Assembly (NCBI GenBank): GCA_913048145.1
Contig: CAJWVP010000016.1
Coordinates: 1-15,659, forward strand
Length of the DNA: 15,659 nucleotides
Reading direction: 5' to 3'
From: an uncultured Rhodospirillaceae bacterium
Lineage (GTDB): Bacteria; Pseudomonadota; Alphaproteobacteria; Rhodospirillales; Casp-alpha2
In this document: positions 1 to 7,551 of the stretch, one piece after another
How the letters are laid out: the number at the start of each line of letters is the position of its first letter
Numbering within the stretch: the stretch's first letter is position 1
Translations under genes and position numbers: made by a program
The notes under the pieces: generated by a model
The model's input: the letters and a program-made list of their open reading frames with translations, nothing else
What the model was told of the DNA's origin: nothing
Databases searched by the model: none

Positions 1-498
1 GTCCAGCATTCGGTCGGCCTCATCGAGGACCACTGTATCCAGATGGCTGAAATCCAGGTATCTCTGGTTCATGAGGTCTAAAAGGCGGCCCGGCGTGGCG
101 ATGACAAAATCGACGCCGCGCTTCAGCTTTTCCACCTGGGGTTTCTGGCTAACGCCACCGAAAATCACAGCTTGGAACAGGCGTTGGGTCTTTGCATAGG
201 CCTCGACCTCGTCGCCAATTTGGATGGCCAACTCGCGGGTTGGCGCCAAAATTAGGGTACGTATGTGGCGCCGGCCTCTCTTCGGCGGTGGATTGTGGGC
301 CATGCGGCTCAGGATCGGCAATGCGAAGGCCGCCGTCTTGCCCGTACCGGTCTGGGCGATGCCCAGCATGTCGCAGCCCTTCAAGAGTTTCGGAATGGAC
401 TGGGCCTGGATCGGCGTCGGCGTAGTGTGGTTACGCGCCTGCACGGCACGCTGGACCGGTTCGGCCAGGCCGAGATCCGTGAACAGAAGTTCAGTCAT
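1..498 (-). CDS. DEAD-box RNA helicase (RhlE-like), N-terminal part, runs off left edge
   Basis: ATP-dependent RNA helicase that remodels RNA duplexes in the cytoplasm, in ribosome assembly or RNA decay. Only the first 166 residues are in the window; the frame is open to base 1. Seen in order: an aromatic F6 upstream of the Q motif (PTPIQAQ, 27-33), Walker A (AQTGTGKT, 48-55), motif Ia (PTRELA, 86-91), GG (114-115), motif Ib (TPGR, 135-138) and Walker B DEAD (159-162). This is the first RecA-like domain; the second domain and any C-terminal tail lie outside. The ATG at 498 gives an N-terminus of normal family length, starting just before the Q-motif region. The compact N-terminus without extension fits RhlE-type proteins, but the subtype cannot be fixed without the C-terminus. 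It is divergent from the ThDP gene and probably unrelated to the catabolic cluster. Confidence 0.93.
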   Translation of the reverse strand, partial: MTELLFTDLGLAEPVQRAVQARNHTTPTPIQAQSIPKLLKGCDMLGIAQTGTGKTAAFALPILSRMAHNPPPKRGRRHIRTLILAPTRELAIQIGDEVEAYAKTQRLFQAVIFGGVSQKPQVEKLKRGVDFVIATPGRLLDLMNQRYLDFSHLDTVVLDEADRMLD

Positions 499-646
499 GT
501 TTGGTGTTATCCTTGTCGCGTGGGCGCCGGCGTTTCCTTGGCCAATCGCCCCTAGCGGTTCTTCCCTTCCCGGGCGCGGCCGGTTGGGAATGTTGCTTGT
601 TGATTGTCTACGGAAAGTACGCCGCAGGAAGTATTAGATGCGGCGC

Positions 647-662
647 CTCGCGCTATCGCGAG
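647..662. repeat. GC-rich hairpin, part of a 10-base direct repeat
   Basis: CTCGCG and CGCGAG form a perfect 6-bp stem around a CTAT loop. The 10-mer TCGCGCTATC at 648-657 recurs exactly at 691-700, next to the 12-base palindrome GCGCGATCGCGC at 685-696. On the minus strand these lie about 150-200 bases upstream of the helicase ATG. They could sit in a structured 5' leader or be protein-binding sites. No function is assigned. Confidence 0.45.
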
Positions 663-915
663 ACAATAGTCTAAGGATGAGTGCGCGCGATCGCGCTATC
701 TGTCAACTTCTTATTTTGTGCAGTGCGGGATCGTCAAGTCACTTCGGATGACATAAACTCAACAAAAGTACATTTATTGACAGATTTTGAGACACTTGAA
801 TGACGTATCTTGCTCAATCAAATACGCTGCGAGCCAACAAAGTCGCGAGCCGTCACCTAAGTGTCCAGGATTCGGTCGAGGAATCAAACGTGATGCTGGG
901 CGCTGCAATCCAATG

Positions 916-937
916 GGATCACGAGCAGTTGTGATCC
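916..937. promoter_or_regulatory. Operator-like inverted repeat upstream of the ThDP gene
   Basis: GGATCAC, an 8-base spacer, then GTGATCC: a perfect 7-bp dyad of 22 bases, centred about 92 bases before the ATG at 1019. Its right arm overlaps the -35 box of the candidate promoter at 929-957. A palindrome of this size fits a dimeric helix-turn-helix regulator (GntR, IclR or similar); no regulator gene is in the window, so the identity is unknown. Confidence 0.45.
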
Positions 938-957
938 GATTACGCGGAACCTATTCT
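929..957 (+). promoter_or_regulatory. Candidate sigma-70-type promoter for the ThDP gene
   Basis: TTGTGA (929-934), a 17-base spacer, then TATTCT (952-957). Each hexamer matches the consensus at 4 of 6 positions. A transcript would start near 964 and have a leader of about 55 bases. The -35 box overlaps the dyad at 916-937. A second -10-like TATCAT at 965-970 has no matching -35. Confidence 0.3.
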
Positions 958-1018
958 CGATCTGTATCATCGTAAATCGTAGCGTCGTCAGCCCAACCGC
1001 TTCGCTGGAGCCCCGATC

Positions 1019-2758
1019 ATGACCCAGACATCCCCTGACCCTGTCACCGCTGCCGAAGCGTTCCTTGCCCGCTTGGGAGCACACGGCGTCGATTACCTGT
1101 TCGGCAACGCGGGCACAGATTTTCCATCTATTATAGAGGGGTTCTGCAGGGCCCGGGAAAACAATCACCCCGTACCAACGCCTATCGCCGTTCCACACGA
1201 GAACCTGGCCGTCGCCATGGCGCATGGCTACTACCACGCGACCGGCCGGCCCCAGGCGGTGATGCTGCACGTCAACGTAGGCACCGCAAACGCCATTTGC
1301 GGTCTTTTCAACGCGTCCCGAGATAAGGTGCCGGTCCTCCTTTTCGCGGGGCGGACCCCAATCACCGAAGATGACAGTATCGGCGCCCGTAACGTCTTCA
1401 TCCATTGGGGGCAGGAGATGTTCGATCAGGGTGGCATGGTCCGCGAAACAGTGAAATGGGATTACGAGCTGCGCACCGCTGATCAGGTCACCCAAGTTGT
1501 CGACCGCGCCATGGCCATCGCTCTCAGCGAACCGCGTGGACCAACCTACGTGACCTTGCCCCGGGAAATCCTGGCCAAGGAAACCTCTAAATCTCCAGCT
1601 GAACTATCTGCGGCGGCGAGGCCAGCGCCACCTGCACCGGATGCAGCGGCCCTGGAACAGCTTGCAGATTGGGTGACGGACGCTGCCTACCCAGTGATCA
1701 TCTGCGGTGGGTACGGGCAACGGGCCGGTGACGCGGAAACCCTGGCGCACCTGGCGGATAGCCACGCTTTGCCAGTGATCGCCTACCGCCCCCGCCATTC
1801 CCCCATTCCATCCGACCATCCCTGGCACATGGGTTTTGAAGTGGGCGCACACGTCAAGTCAGCTGATCTCATCATCGTTATAGACAGCGATGCACCGTGG
1901 CTGCCAAAACTGCACACGCCAAACCCGGATGCCCGCATCGTGCACATCGGCGCCGACCCACTGCTCAGCGACTACGTCATGCGTAATTTCCCAAGCCATC
2001 TGGGAATCACAGGCCAGTCATCACTGGTCCTGGCCGGACTGGACGCCGCCCTATCCGAGCGCGATCCGTCCCCCTATGCGGCGGCACGGCGCGAGGTGGT
2101 GGATGCCGCGCAAGCAGACCTGAGAGAGATGGGGACCAAGGCCGTCGAGGAGGCATCAGTGAAATCCTTATCCACGACACCATGGATCGCACATTGCCTG
2201 AATGCAGCCAAGGGGCCGGACGATCTTGTGGTGACGGAGATGGTATTTCCCATGCACCTAATGGATTTCCCAAATCCGGGCTGCCACTTTGGCCTGAGCC
2301 CTGCGGGCGGGCTCGGCTGGGGCCTTGGCGAAAGCATCGGCCTAAAGCTAGCCAACCCGGACCGGCGCGTGATCGCCGTGGTCGGCGACGGGAGCTATAT
2401 GTTTGGCAACCCAACGCCAGCCCATTTCGTATGCGAGGCCCTAGGCCTGCCGATCCTCACGATCATCGTCAACAACGCCATGTGGGGCGCAGTAAGGCGC
2501 GCGACACTGAGTATGTACCCAAACGGCGCCGCATCACGGTCCAACGACGCCCCGCTGACACACTTGAAGCCGTCACCTCGGTTCGAGCATGTGGTCGAGG
2601 CGTCGGGTGGCTTTTCAGAATGCGTCAAGAACGCTGCCGATCTGCCGGCCGCGCTGGAGCGCGCGCTCCATGCCGTCGACGTAGAGAAACGCCAGGCCGT
2701 GCTGAACGTGATCTGCGAATACGCCGACGGCGCAGCGGCCGCTGACGCGAAACGCTAG
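1019..2758 (+). CDS. ThDP-dependent enzyme of the acetolactate synthase/2-oxoacid decarboxylase superfamily
   Basis: A 579-residue cytoplasmic thiamine diphosphate enzyme with the usual three-domain plan: PYR domain about 8-175, central domain about 205-340, PP domain about 395-565. The catalytic Glu that activates ThDP is E61 (PHEN, 59-62). The ThDP/Mg motif is GDG at 456-458 followed, after 26 residues, by NN at 485-486. GGAG at 1007-1010 is 8 bases before the ATG. It resembles the broad group of 'thiamine pyrophosphate-requiring proteins' related to acetolactate synthase and benzoylformate decarboxylase. There is no small regulatory subunit gene (ilvN) beside it, so biosynthetic acetolactate synthase is unlikely. 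Its place in a CoA-ester catabolic cluster suggests decarboxylation or carboligation of a 2-oxoacid. The substrate is unknown. It converges on the CaiB gene with 39 bases between. Confidence 0.88.
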   Translation: MTQTSPDPVTAAEAFLARLGAHGVDYLFGNAGTDFPSIIEGFCRARENNHPVPTPIAVPHENLAVAMAHGYYHATGRPQAVMLHVNVGTANAICGLFNASRDKVPVLLFAGRTPITEDDSIGARNVFIHWGQEMFDQGGMVRETVKWDYELRTADQVTQVVDRAMAIALSEPRGPTYVTLPREILAKETSKSPAELSAAARPAPPAPDAAALEQLADWVTDAAYPVIICGGYGQRAGDAETLAHLADSHALPVIAYRPRHSPIPSDHPWHMGFEVGAHVKSADLIIVIDSDAPWLPKLHTPNPDARIVHIGADPLLSDYVMRNFPSHLGITGQSSLVLAGLDAALSERDPSPYAAARREVVDAAQADLREMGTKAVEEASVKSLSTTPWIAHCLNAAKGPDDLVVTEMVFPMHLMDFPNPGCHFGLSPAGGLGWGLGESIGLKLANPDRRVIAVVGDGSYMFGNPTPAHFVCEALGLPILTIIVNNAMWGAVRRATLSMYPNGAASRSNDAPLTHLKPSPRFEHVVEASGGFSECVKNAADLPAALERALHAVDVEKRQAVLNVICEYADGAAAADAKR

Positions 2759-2797
2759 TCGTTACGCCGCTGAGGAGAACGGGAGTCTTTTTAGTGG

Positions 2798-3985
2798 CTA
2801 GATGATTCCGTCCATCTTTAGCGCGGCGCGCCGTTCAGCGCTGACACCGATTTCATCAAGCAGTTCGTCCGTCTGTTCACCTAACGTCGGGGCCGGTTTC
2901 GAGGGCGTCGATACGCCGGACTTGATAGGGGTATCGATAAGGCGAATGTCTCCATGACCCTTGAGGTCTAGGGTTTGGATCAGGCCTCGCTCCGCAACAA
3001 AGGGGTTATCCAACGCGCTTTTTACGTCGTTCAGGGGCGCAGCCGGAACGCTGCCGGCAAAAATCTCCAGCCACTCGGCGGTGGATTTGTGGCTTAACTC
3101 AGCGTCCAGCAGATCCTGGAGCAACATGCGGTTCCCCAAACGCTCAGCGAATGTGGCAAAGCGAGGGTCATCGGCCCACTCGGGCCTATCGATAGCATCA
3201 CACAGTGCCGGCCAGAATTTTTCCTTGTTGCACATGATGTAGATCCACCCGTCCTTGGTCGTGTAGAGCGCACAGGGCACTAATGACGGGTGGCCCGAGC
3301 GTGGTTCGCGCTGCTGGTTGACACCGGCGTTCAGATACCAGGTGCCCGGATAGCAGAGGTTGAATAGCGCCGTATCGAATAAGCTGATATCCATGTCGCG
3401 CCCCATCCCGGTCTCACGCGCGCTGAGGACACCAATCGCAACACTGTAAGCCAAGCCAAGCCCAGTCATCAGATCGACGATAGATAACCCCATCCGTGTT
3501 GGAGGAGAATCTGGTTCACCTGTTAAGGCAAAGTAACCAGTCTCCGCCTGCATGAGGTAGTCGAACCCCGGCCAGTTGGCCCGTGAGCCCTCCCTGCCAT
3601 AAGCCGACAAGTGCGCGCAGACTATCTTCGGATTGACCGCGCCAAGCTCCTCGTAGGTAATCCCAAGCCGTGCCGGCACGTCGCCACGCGCATTTGACGT
3701 AACCGCGTCAGCAGTCGCCACTAGCTTATGAAACACCTCTTTACCCTCGGGTTTGGAGATATCGAGGCTCAGACTTTTTTTGTTCCTATTGAAGGAGTGA
3801 AAGAATTGCGAATGTTCGTCGGTAAAAAAATGCGGGCCGACGGCGCGAGCGTAGTCGCCACCCATGCTGGGACTTTCAATCTTGATAACCTCCGCTCCCT
3901 GATCCGCGAGATATTGCGTGCCGAAGGGACCGGCGCCGTATTGTTCAACCGTGAGTACACGAACGTCGCCGAGGGGAAGCTTCAT
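2798..3985 (-). CDS. CaiB/BaiF (class III) CoA-transferase
   Basis: Class III CoA-transferase moving CoA between carboxylic acids through an aspartyl-CoA thioester. The length, 395 residues, is normal for a formyl-CoA-transferase-type monomer; these proteins form interlocked dimers. Seen: the N-terminal GPFGTQYLADQGAEVIKIE region (19-37), the NKKSLSLD CoA-binding segment (68-75), the PGFDYLMQAETG segment (139-150), and D171 in IVDLMTG, the expected nucleophilic Asp. It is the last gene of a leftward unit. The acyl-CoA dehydrogenase stop (TAA, 3990-3988) is two bases from this ATG, and the upstream ribosome binding site is weak, so translation is probably coupled. It likely activates the cluster's substrate using succinyl-CoA or another acyl-CoA donor, because no CoA ligase is present. 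Donor and acceptor cannot be read from the sequence. Confidence 0.92.
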   Translation of the reverse strand: MKLPLGDVRVLTVEQYGAGPFGTQYLADQGAEVIKIESPSMGGDYARAVGPHFFTDEHSQFFHSFNRNKKSLSLDISKPEGKEVFHKLVATADAVTSNARGDVPARLGITYEELGAVNPKIVCAHLSAYGREGSRANWPGFDYLMQAETGYFALTGEPDSPPTRMGLSIVDLMTGLGLAYSVAIGVLSARETGMGRDMDISLFDTALFNLCYPGTWYLNAGVNQQREPRSGHPSLVPCALYTTKDGWIYIMCNKEKFWPALCDAIDRPEWADDPRFATFAERLGNRMLLQDLLDAELSHKSTAEWLEIFAGSVPAAPLNDVKSALDNPFVAERGLIQTLDLKGHGDIRLIDTPIKSGVSTPSKPAPTLGEQTDELLDEIGVSAERRAALKMDGII

Positions 3986-3987
3986 GA

Positions 3988-5154
3988 TTACACCGGATTC
4001 CGTTCCACCAACTGCCTCGCGATGATCAGCCGCTGCAATTCGTTGGTCCCCTCACCAATGCAAAGCAAAGGTGCGTCACGGTAGTAGCGCTCGATATTGT
4101 ATTCGGGTGAGTAACCATAACCTCCATGAAGGCGCATGGCCTCATTTGCATTTTCCATGGCAGCTTCAGTGGCCACCAATTTCGCCATACCGGCCTCCAG
4201 ATCGCAGCGCTCACCCGTGTCGTAGGCTCGTGCCGCTTGTTCGGTTAAAAGTCGTGCCGACTCTACCCGACAGGCCATGTCAGCCAACTTGATCTGGATC
4301 GACTGATGCTCCGCGATGGGTTTACCAAAGGTCTTGCGGGTCTGGGCGTAAACGACCGACTCTTCCAAGCACGCACGCGCTACACCTACGCCGCGGGCCG
4401 CAACATTGATCCGCCCCAGTTCTAATCCCGCCAGGATTTGGTTCAAACCCTTGCCTTCCGCCGGGCCAATCAGATTAGCGGTGGGCACACGAACGGCGTC
4501 AAATTGCACCTCGCCCGTATCAACACCACGATAGCCAAGCTTTTTCAACTTTGAGGCCTTGTAGCCCATATCCTTCTCAACAAGTAGTAGGCTCATGCCC
4601 TTGTGGCGCGGCCCCTCCGCTTCCAAGTCTGTTTTGCATAAGACAGCTAGGACGTGGCCCTTTACCGCGTTGGTAGACCACATTTTGTTGCCGTTAATAA
4701 CATAGTAGTCGCCATCCTTTTCTGCGCGGGTTCGCACAGCCTGCAAGTCAGTGCCGCAATCTGGTTCAGTTAAGGCAATACCGCCACGCATCTTACCGGC
4801 GGCAAATTTTGGCAGATAGGCACGCCTCATTTCCTCCGACCCGAACCGCTCCACAGCGGCGCACATGATCAAATGCGAGTTGAAGATACCCGATAGGGAC
4901 ATCCATACTGCAGAGACCCGCTCAACGATCTTCGCGTAGGTGTCAGCGCTCATGCCCAACCCCCCATAATCGGCGGAGATAGTGGCACCGAACAGGCCCA
5001 GTTCCGCCATCTTGTCGGCGATCTCGGCCGGGTATTCGTCGGCGGCTTCCAATTCCCGAACGTAGGGCCGCACGTCACGCTCCAGAAACTGGTCGACGGT
5101 GTCGAGTATTAGGGTCTCTTCCTGGTCAGCCTCAGTGTGATAGCTATCAGGCAT
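3988..5154 (-). CDS. Acyl-CoA dehydrogenase
   Basis: FAD flavoenzyme that oxidises an acyl-CoA to the 2,3-enoyl-CoA and passes electrons to electron transfer flavoprotein. It has 388 residues with the full family fold: N-terminal helical domain (about 8-120), middle beta domain with the FAD-contacting ALTEPDCGTD (127-136), and C-terminal helical domain with RKTFGKPIAEHQ (273-284). The catalytic base is E368 in IGEGTNE (366-372), at the position used by short-chain and glutaryl-type enzymes. The ATG at 5154 is preceded by GAAGGA (5162-5167) with 7 bases of spacing. It sits between a MaoC hydratase 122 bases upstream and the CaiB transferase two bases downstream, so transfer, desaturation and hydration genes are together. 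The sequence suggests a short or branched substrate through context only. Confidence 0.95.
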   Translation of the reverse strand: MPDSYHTEADQEETLILDTVDQFLERDVRPYVRELEAADEYPAEIADKMAELGLFGATISADYGGLGMSADTYAKIVERVSAVWMSLSGIFNSHLIMCAAVERFGSEEMRRAYLPKFAAGKMRGGIALTEPDCGTDLQAVRTRAEKDGDYYVINGNKMWSTNAVKGHVLAVLCKTDLEAEGPRHKGMSLLLVEKDMGYKASKLKKLGYRGVDTGEVQFDAVRVPTANLIGPAEGKGLNQILAGLELGRINVAARGVGVARACLEESVVYAQTRKTFGKPIAEHQSIQIKLADMACRVESARLLTEQAARAYDTGERCDLEAGMAKLVATEAAMENANEAMRLHGGYGYSPEYNIERYYRDAPLLCIGEGTNELQRLIIARQLVERNPV

Positions 5155-5210
5155 GTCCTTATCCTTCTCTTCAAAATTGTGTCGTGCGTTAGGTATTCGC
5201 GTGATGGTGA

Positions 5211-5277
5211 ATGCCCGTGGCGCACGGCACGAGCTGAGCCTCGCTCAATCTTCAGCCCACAGGGATATAACGGGCAT
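5211..5277 (-). repeat. Structured spacer inside the PrpD-MaoC-ACAD-CaiB operon
   Basis: The 122-base gap between the short MaoC gene and the acyl-CoA dehydrogenase holds a long-range inverted repeat: ATGCCCGT (5211-5218) and ACGGGCAT (5270-5277), perfect 8-bp arms. Between them is a small hairpin, TGAGC-CTC-GCTCA (5235-5247). The distal arm touches the MaoC stop codon (TGA, 5279-5277). In the mRNA this could fold as a processing or attenuation structure that splits expression of the first two genes from the last two. There is no U-tract, so it is not a standard terminator. Confidence 0.35.
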
Positions 5278-5795
5278 CAATAATTTGCTTTGTCGTCGAC
5301 GGCATGCCCCACCTTTGGGACCAGCATGACCCGGTCGAATGTCATCACCACTACACCGCCCTGTTTGAAGCCCTTGGTGCGAACGGTGACAATACCCTGG
5401 GTTGGACGGGACTTTGACTCCCGCTTCTGAAGAACCTCGGTTTCGCCAGTCAGGGTGTCGCCTATGAACACGGGGTTCGGCAGCTTTATATCGGTCCAGC
5501 CCAGATTGGCGATATTTTTCTGGGAAACGTCAGAGACGGTCATCCCGGCGACGATAGATAGCGTTAGGCACGAATTCACCAGAGGCTTCCCAAATTCGGA
5601 ATGCGACGCATACTCTGCGTCGAAGTGAACCGGGTGCTGGTTCATGGTCAAAAGCGTGAACCATGTATTGTCACTTTCGGTGATCGTTCGGCCGGGGCGA
5701 TGCTCGTAAACATCTCCGACCATAAACTCCTCATAGTAACGGCCGTAGGACTCACGATAACGGTTCGGTCCGACTTCCTTGGCATGGGCGACCAT
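5277..5795 (-). CDS. MaoC-family hot-dog dehydratase/hydratase, short form
   Basis: Single hot-dog domain protein of 172 residues, a usual size for MaoC hydratases, which add water to enoyl-CoA esters. The active-site segment is LTMNQHPVHFDAEYA (49-63). Compared with the (R)-hydratase pattern D-x-N-P-[LI]-H, the histidine is kept (H57), the Asp position holds N52 and the Asn position H54. Similar variants occur in MaoC proteins beside citramalyl/mesaconyl-CoA genes, so the substrate may be a branched dicarboxylyl-CoA (inference). GAGGAG (5805-5810) lies 9 bases before the ATG and overlaps the stop codon of the MmgE/PrpD gene (5811-5809), so the two genes are tightly coupled. It precedes the acyl-CoA dehydrogenase across a structured 122-base spacer. 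Confidence 0.88.
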   Translation of the reverse strand: MVAHAKEVGPNRYRESYGRYYEEFMVGDVYEHRPGRTITESDNTWFTLLTMNQHPVHFDAEYASHSEFGKPLVNSCLTLSIVAGMTVSDVSQKNIANLGWTDIKLPNPVFIGDTLTGETEVLQKRESKSRPTQGIVTVRTKGFKQGGVVVMTFDRVMLVPKVGHAVDDKANY

Positions 5796-5808
5796 AAATT
5801 TAGGCTCC

Positions 5809-7185
5809 TCAAGGTTGGCTAAGTTGGAAGACGGACGCTACCGCATTTGCGTCTTCAAGCGTTAATATAGCATCCGCCAGGCGGATCCGGCGTGCTTCAT
5901 CAAGATAAGGTGCGCAAAGGCTATCGAATTTAGCGCGGAACTCATCCGTGGTCATGAAATTATCTGGCTCGCCTTTTGGCACCTCGACGAAAGTGGCAAA
6001 CTCACCGGTAGTAGTCGTGATCCGTACCGAGCCAGACATATTCGCCGGGTAGGCCGCCTCAGCTTTGGCGTCGTGAACGGTGGAAACTTTTCGGCATAGA
6101 GCGCGGGTGTCTTCATCGTTCAAATGCTTGGCGTAATCGTCCCACGCCATGTTGCCTTCGCGGAGCACCACGGCAGCGCAGAACGGCATGGAAAACTGGC
6201 CATCGACGACACTATCAGGGTTGATCTTGACGTCTAAAGGCTGGCCGATGATCTTGCAGCCGGTTTCTGGAAGTCCGATCTCCACTGCCTCGATGTCCTC
6301 TGGCGCGATACCATGTTCTTTGGTTAGTGCCACCAGACCGTCCATGGCCGCATGGCTGTAACGGCAGGACGGATAGGGCTTTACCGCAAGACCAAGGGTC
6401 TCCCAATGCTCGCCCAGACGGTCTGTGACCTTGGCCCCATCCGGGTTCGGCGCATAGGCGGAGAGGAACCCCCAATTGCCCTCAAAGGCCTCTTCCGGCC
6501 CCTTGAAACCCTCGGCAGCTAGGGTGGCACAGATCAAACCGTTCTGGGCTGCCTGCCCCACATGACTGCGTTTGGTCCATGACCCGTCAGCCAAAAACTG
6601 CATGGATCCGGCCGCTTGGCTGAGGGCAATACCGAAGGCACTTTGGATGCCGACGCCATCCAGGCCCAGCAATCGGCCTGCCGCCGCTGCCGCACCGAAA
6701 ACGCCACAGGTGGCCGTTGGGTGGAACCCCCGATCATAGTGTTCGGAGGGATTGAGTGCCAGGGCCAGGCGTATCTGCACCTCATAGCCAGCAACACAGG
6801 CGGCGATCAGATCTCGGCCTGACGATCCTGCCATCTCGGCCGCGGTCAGGGCTGCCGGCACGATAGGCGCGGATGAGTGAAGCGACCCAGCGGCGTGCGT
6901 ATCGTCAAAGTCCAGAGAATGGGCCAAGGTGCCGTTAACCAGGGCCGCAGCCGTCGGCGCGTAGGCTTTTGTATCCCCCATCACCGAACAATCACCTGAC
7001 GCAAGGCCCAGACGCTCAACGGCAGAAATCATGCTGGCCGTCGACTCCGCATCGTGGCGTGCGCGGACCATGATACCGGTAATGTCGAAAATCAGCAGTT
7101 TCGTTCGTTCGATCACTTCAGTCGGCAGGTCATCGTAGCTGAGATCGGCAGCAAAATTGGCAAGCCGGCTTGTCATCCCGGACAT
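5809..7185 (-). CDS. MmgE/PrpD family protein (2-methylcitrate dehydratase-like)
   Basis: A 458-residue member of the family that includes 2-methylcitrate dehydratase (PrpD), cis-aconitate decarboxylase and iminodisuccinate epimerase; metal-free lyases or isomerases acting on di- and tricarboxylates. Seen: HSLDFDDTH (89-97), GFHPTAT (153-159), GSWTKRSHVGQAA (201-213) and YPSCRYSHAAMDG (271-283), all family landmarks of the large helical domain; the C-terminal lid domain follows from about 270. The frame extends to 7227, but AAGGGAG at 7194-7200 lies 8 bases before the ATG at 7185, and the protein then begins at the usual family position (MSGMTSRLANFA). It is the first gene of a leftward four-gene unit. 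No citrate or methylcitrate synthase is near, so the standard methylcitrate cycle role is doubtful. Confidence 0.9.
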   Translation of the reverse strand: MSGMTSRLANFAADLSYDDLPTEVIERTKLLIFDITGIMVRARHDAESTASMISAVERLGLASGDCSVMGDTKAYAPTAAALVNGTLAHSLDFDDTHAAGSLHSSAPIVPAALTAAEMAGSSGRDLIAACVAGYEVQIRLALALNPSEHYDRGFHPTATCGVFGAAAAAGRLLGLDGVGIQSAFGIALSQAAGSMQFLADGSWTKRSHVGQAAQNGLICATLAAEGFKGPEEAFEGNWGFLSAYAPNPDGAKVTDRLGEHWETLGLAVKPYPSCRYSHAAMDGLVALTKEHGIAPEDIEAVEIGLPETGCKIIGQPLDVKINPDSVVDGQFSMPFCAAVVLREGNMAWDDYAKHLNDEDTRALCRKVSTVHDAKAEAAYPANMSGSVRITTTTGEFATFVEVPKGEPDNFMTTDEFRAKFDSLCAPYLDEARRIRLADAILTLEDANAVASVFQLSQP

Positions 7186-7230
7186 GACGAGTACTCCCTT
7201 TTGGATTCCATAAAAATATTTACTCAATCA

Positions 7231-7236
7231 ATCATA
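7231..7236 (-). promoter_or_regulatory. Candidate -10 box for the MmgE/PrpD operon
   Basis: TATGAT on the minus strand matches TATAAT at 5 of 6 positions. It would start a transcript near 7224 with a leader of about 40 bases before the ATG at 7185. The -35 at 17 bases spacing (TCTATT) is poor, so an activator may be needed or the call is wrong. Confidence 0.25.
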
Positions 7237-7289
7237 GGGACCTTGATTAATCCAATAGAAAAATATGGATAATTGTTCTTCAGAACCGA

Positions 7290-7301
7290 TCAATCGATTG
7301 A
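7290..7301. promoter_or_regulatory. 12-base palindrome, candidate operator
   Basis: TCAATCGATTGA is perfectly self-complementary. It lies about 100 bases upstream of the MmgE/PrpD start and is flanked by a second dyad, GTTCT-TC-AGAAC at 7275-7286. Related TCAAT/GATTGA-like half sites (TCAATCAATC) recur at 7224-7233. This position fits activator binding for the leftward operon; the regulator is unknown. Confidence 0.35.
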
Positions 7302-7493
7302 AACCGCTCAAGACCGTGCTCGGTACCATGCTGGGTATCGCGCTTGAGGGTATGGGGCGGAGCCGCTGCAACCCGCCAAACACCACACTTCCCCAGATCA
7401 CACGGCAAATCGGTATCTTTATGTGACGGGAATAGGCGCTCTCACCGGCAGTCAGGGCCATGGCGAAAGCCATCTCCGAGAGTTTCACTTGGC

Positions 7494-7511
7494 AGCCTGC
7501 CTTGGCAGGCT
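7494..7511. promoter_or_regulatory. Perfect dyad overlapping a predicted -35 box
   Basis: AGCCTGCC, TT, GGCAGGCT: 8-bp arms with a two-base centre. The octamer CTTGGCAG also repeats directly at 7488-7495 and 7501-7508. The dyad covers the -35 of the candidate promoter at 7502-7530, as expected of a repressor site. The tight centre and lack of a following T-run argue against a terminator. Confidence 0.4.
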
Positions 7512-7530
7512 AGGCCGGGCCGGTTAAAAC
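7502..7530 (+). promoter_or_regulatory. Candidate sigma-70-type promoter for the SAF-domain gene
   Basis: TTGGCA (7502-7507, 5 of 6 consensus), a 17-base spacer, then TAAAAC (7525-7530, 4 of 6). The start point would be near 7537, giving a leader of about 28 bases that contains the strong SD at 7552-7557. Confidence 0.35.
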
Positions 7531-7551
7531 CAGACCGTCCATAATCGATCC

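Larger units (their letters stand above)
499..1018. other. Non-coding divergent intergenic region
   Basis: This 520-base stretch separates the helicase start (leftward) from the ThDP gene (rightward). I see no supportable gene in it. It holds a GC-rich hairpin (647-662) and a 12-base palindrome (685-696) on the helicase side. In the middle (about 700-800) it is AT-rich. On the ThDP-gene side it holds an operator-like dyad (916-937) and a candidate promoter (929-957). The reading frame from 787 to 975 starts at TTG, has no ribosome binding site and no recognisable product. Confidence 0.7.

Noticed and set aside
787..975. 62-codon plus-strand frame before the ThDP gene
   Set aside because: TTG start, no SD, no recognisable product, and it covers the operator-like dyad and candidate promoter.
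884..1495. Long minus-strand open frame (203 codons) overlapping the start of the ThDP gene
   Set aside because: It lies antisense to a well-supported gene, has no recognisable motifs and is of the kind expected by chance in GC-rich coding DNA. The same holds for 2007-2414 (-) and 2182-2745 (+).
2759..2797. Possible terminator between the convergent ThDP and CaiB genes
   Set aside because: There is a short T-run (2788-2792) but no stem longer than three base pairs next to it.
7228..7488. 86-codon minus-strand frame in the divergent control region
   Set aside because: It starts at GTG without a convincing SD, the product matches no family I recognise, and it spans palindromes and the candidate -10 box of the MmgE/PrpD operon. 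A short plus-strand frame from 7266 is equally unsupported.
7540..7545. CATAAT as a -10 box for the SAF-domain gene
   Set aside because: Transcription would start at about 7552, inside the SD sequence, and there is no -35 at the right distance. TTGGCA-N17-TAAAAC at 7502-7530 fits better.
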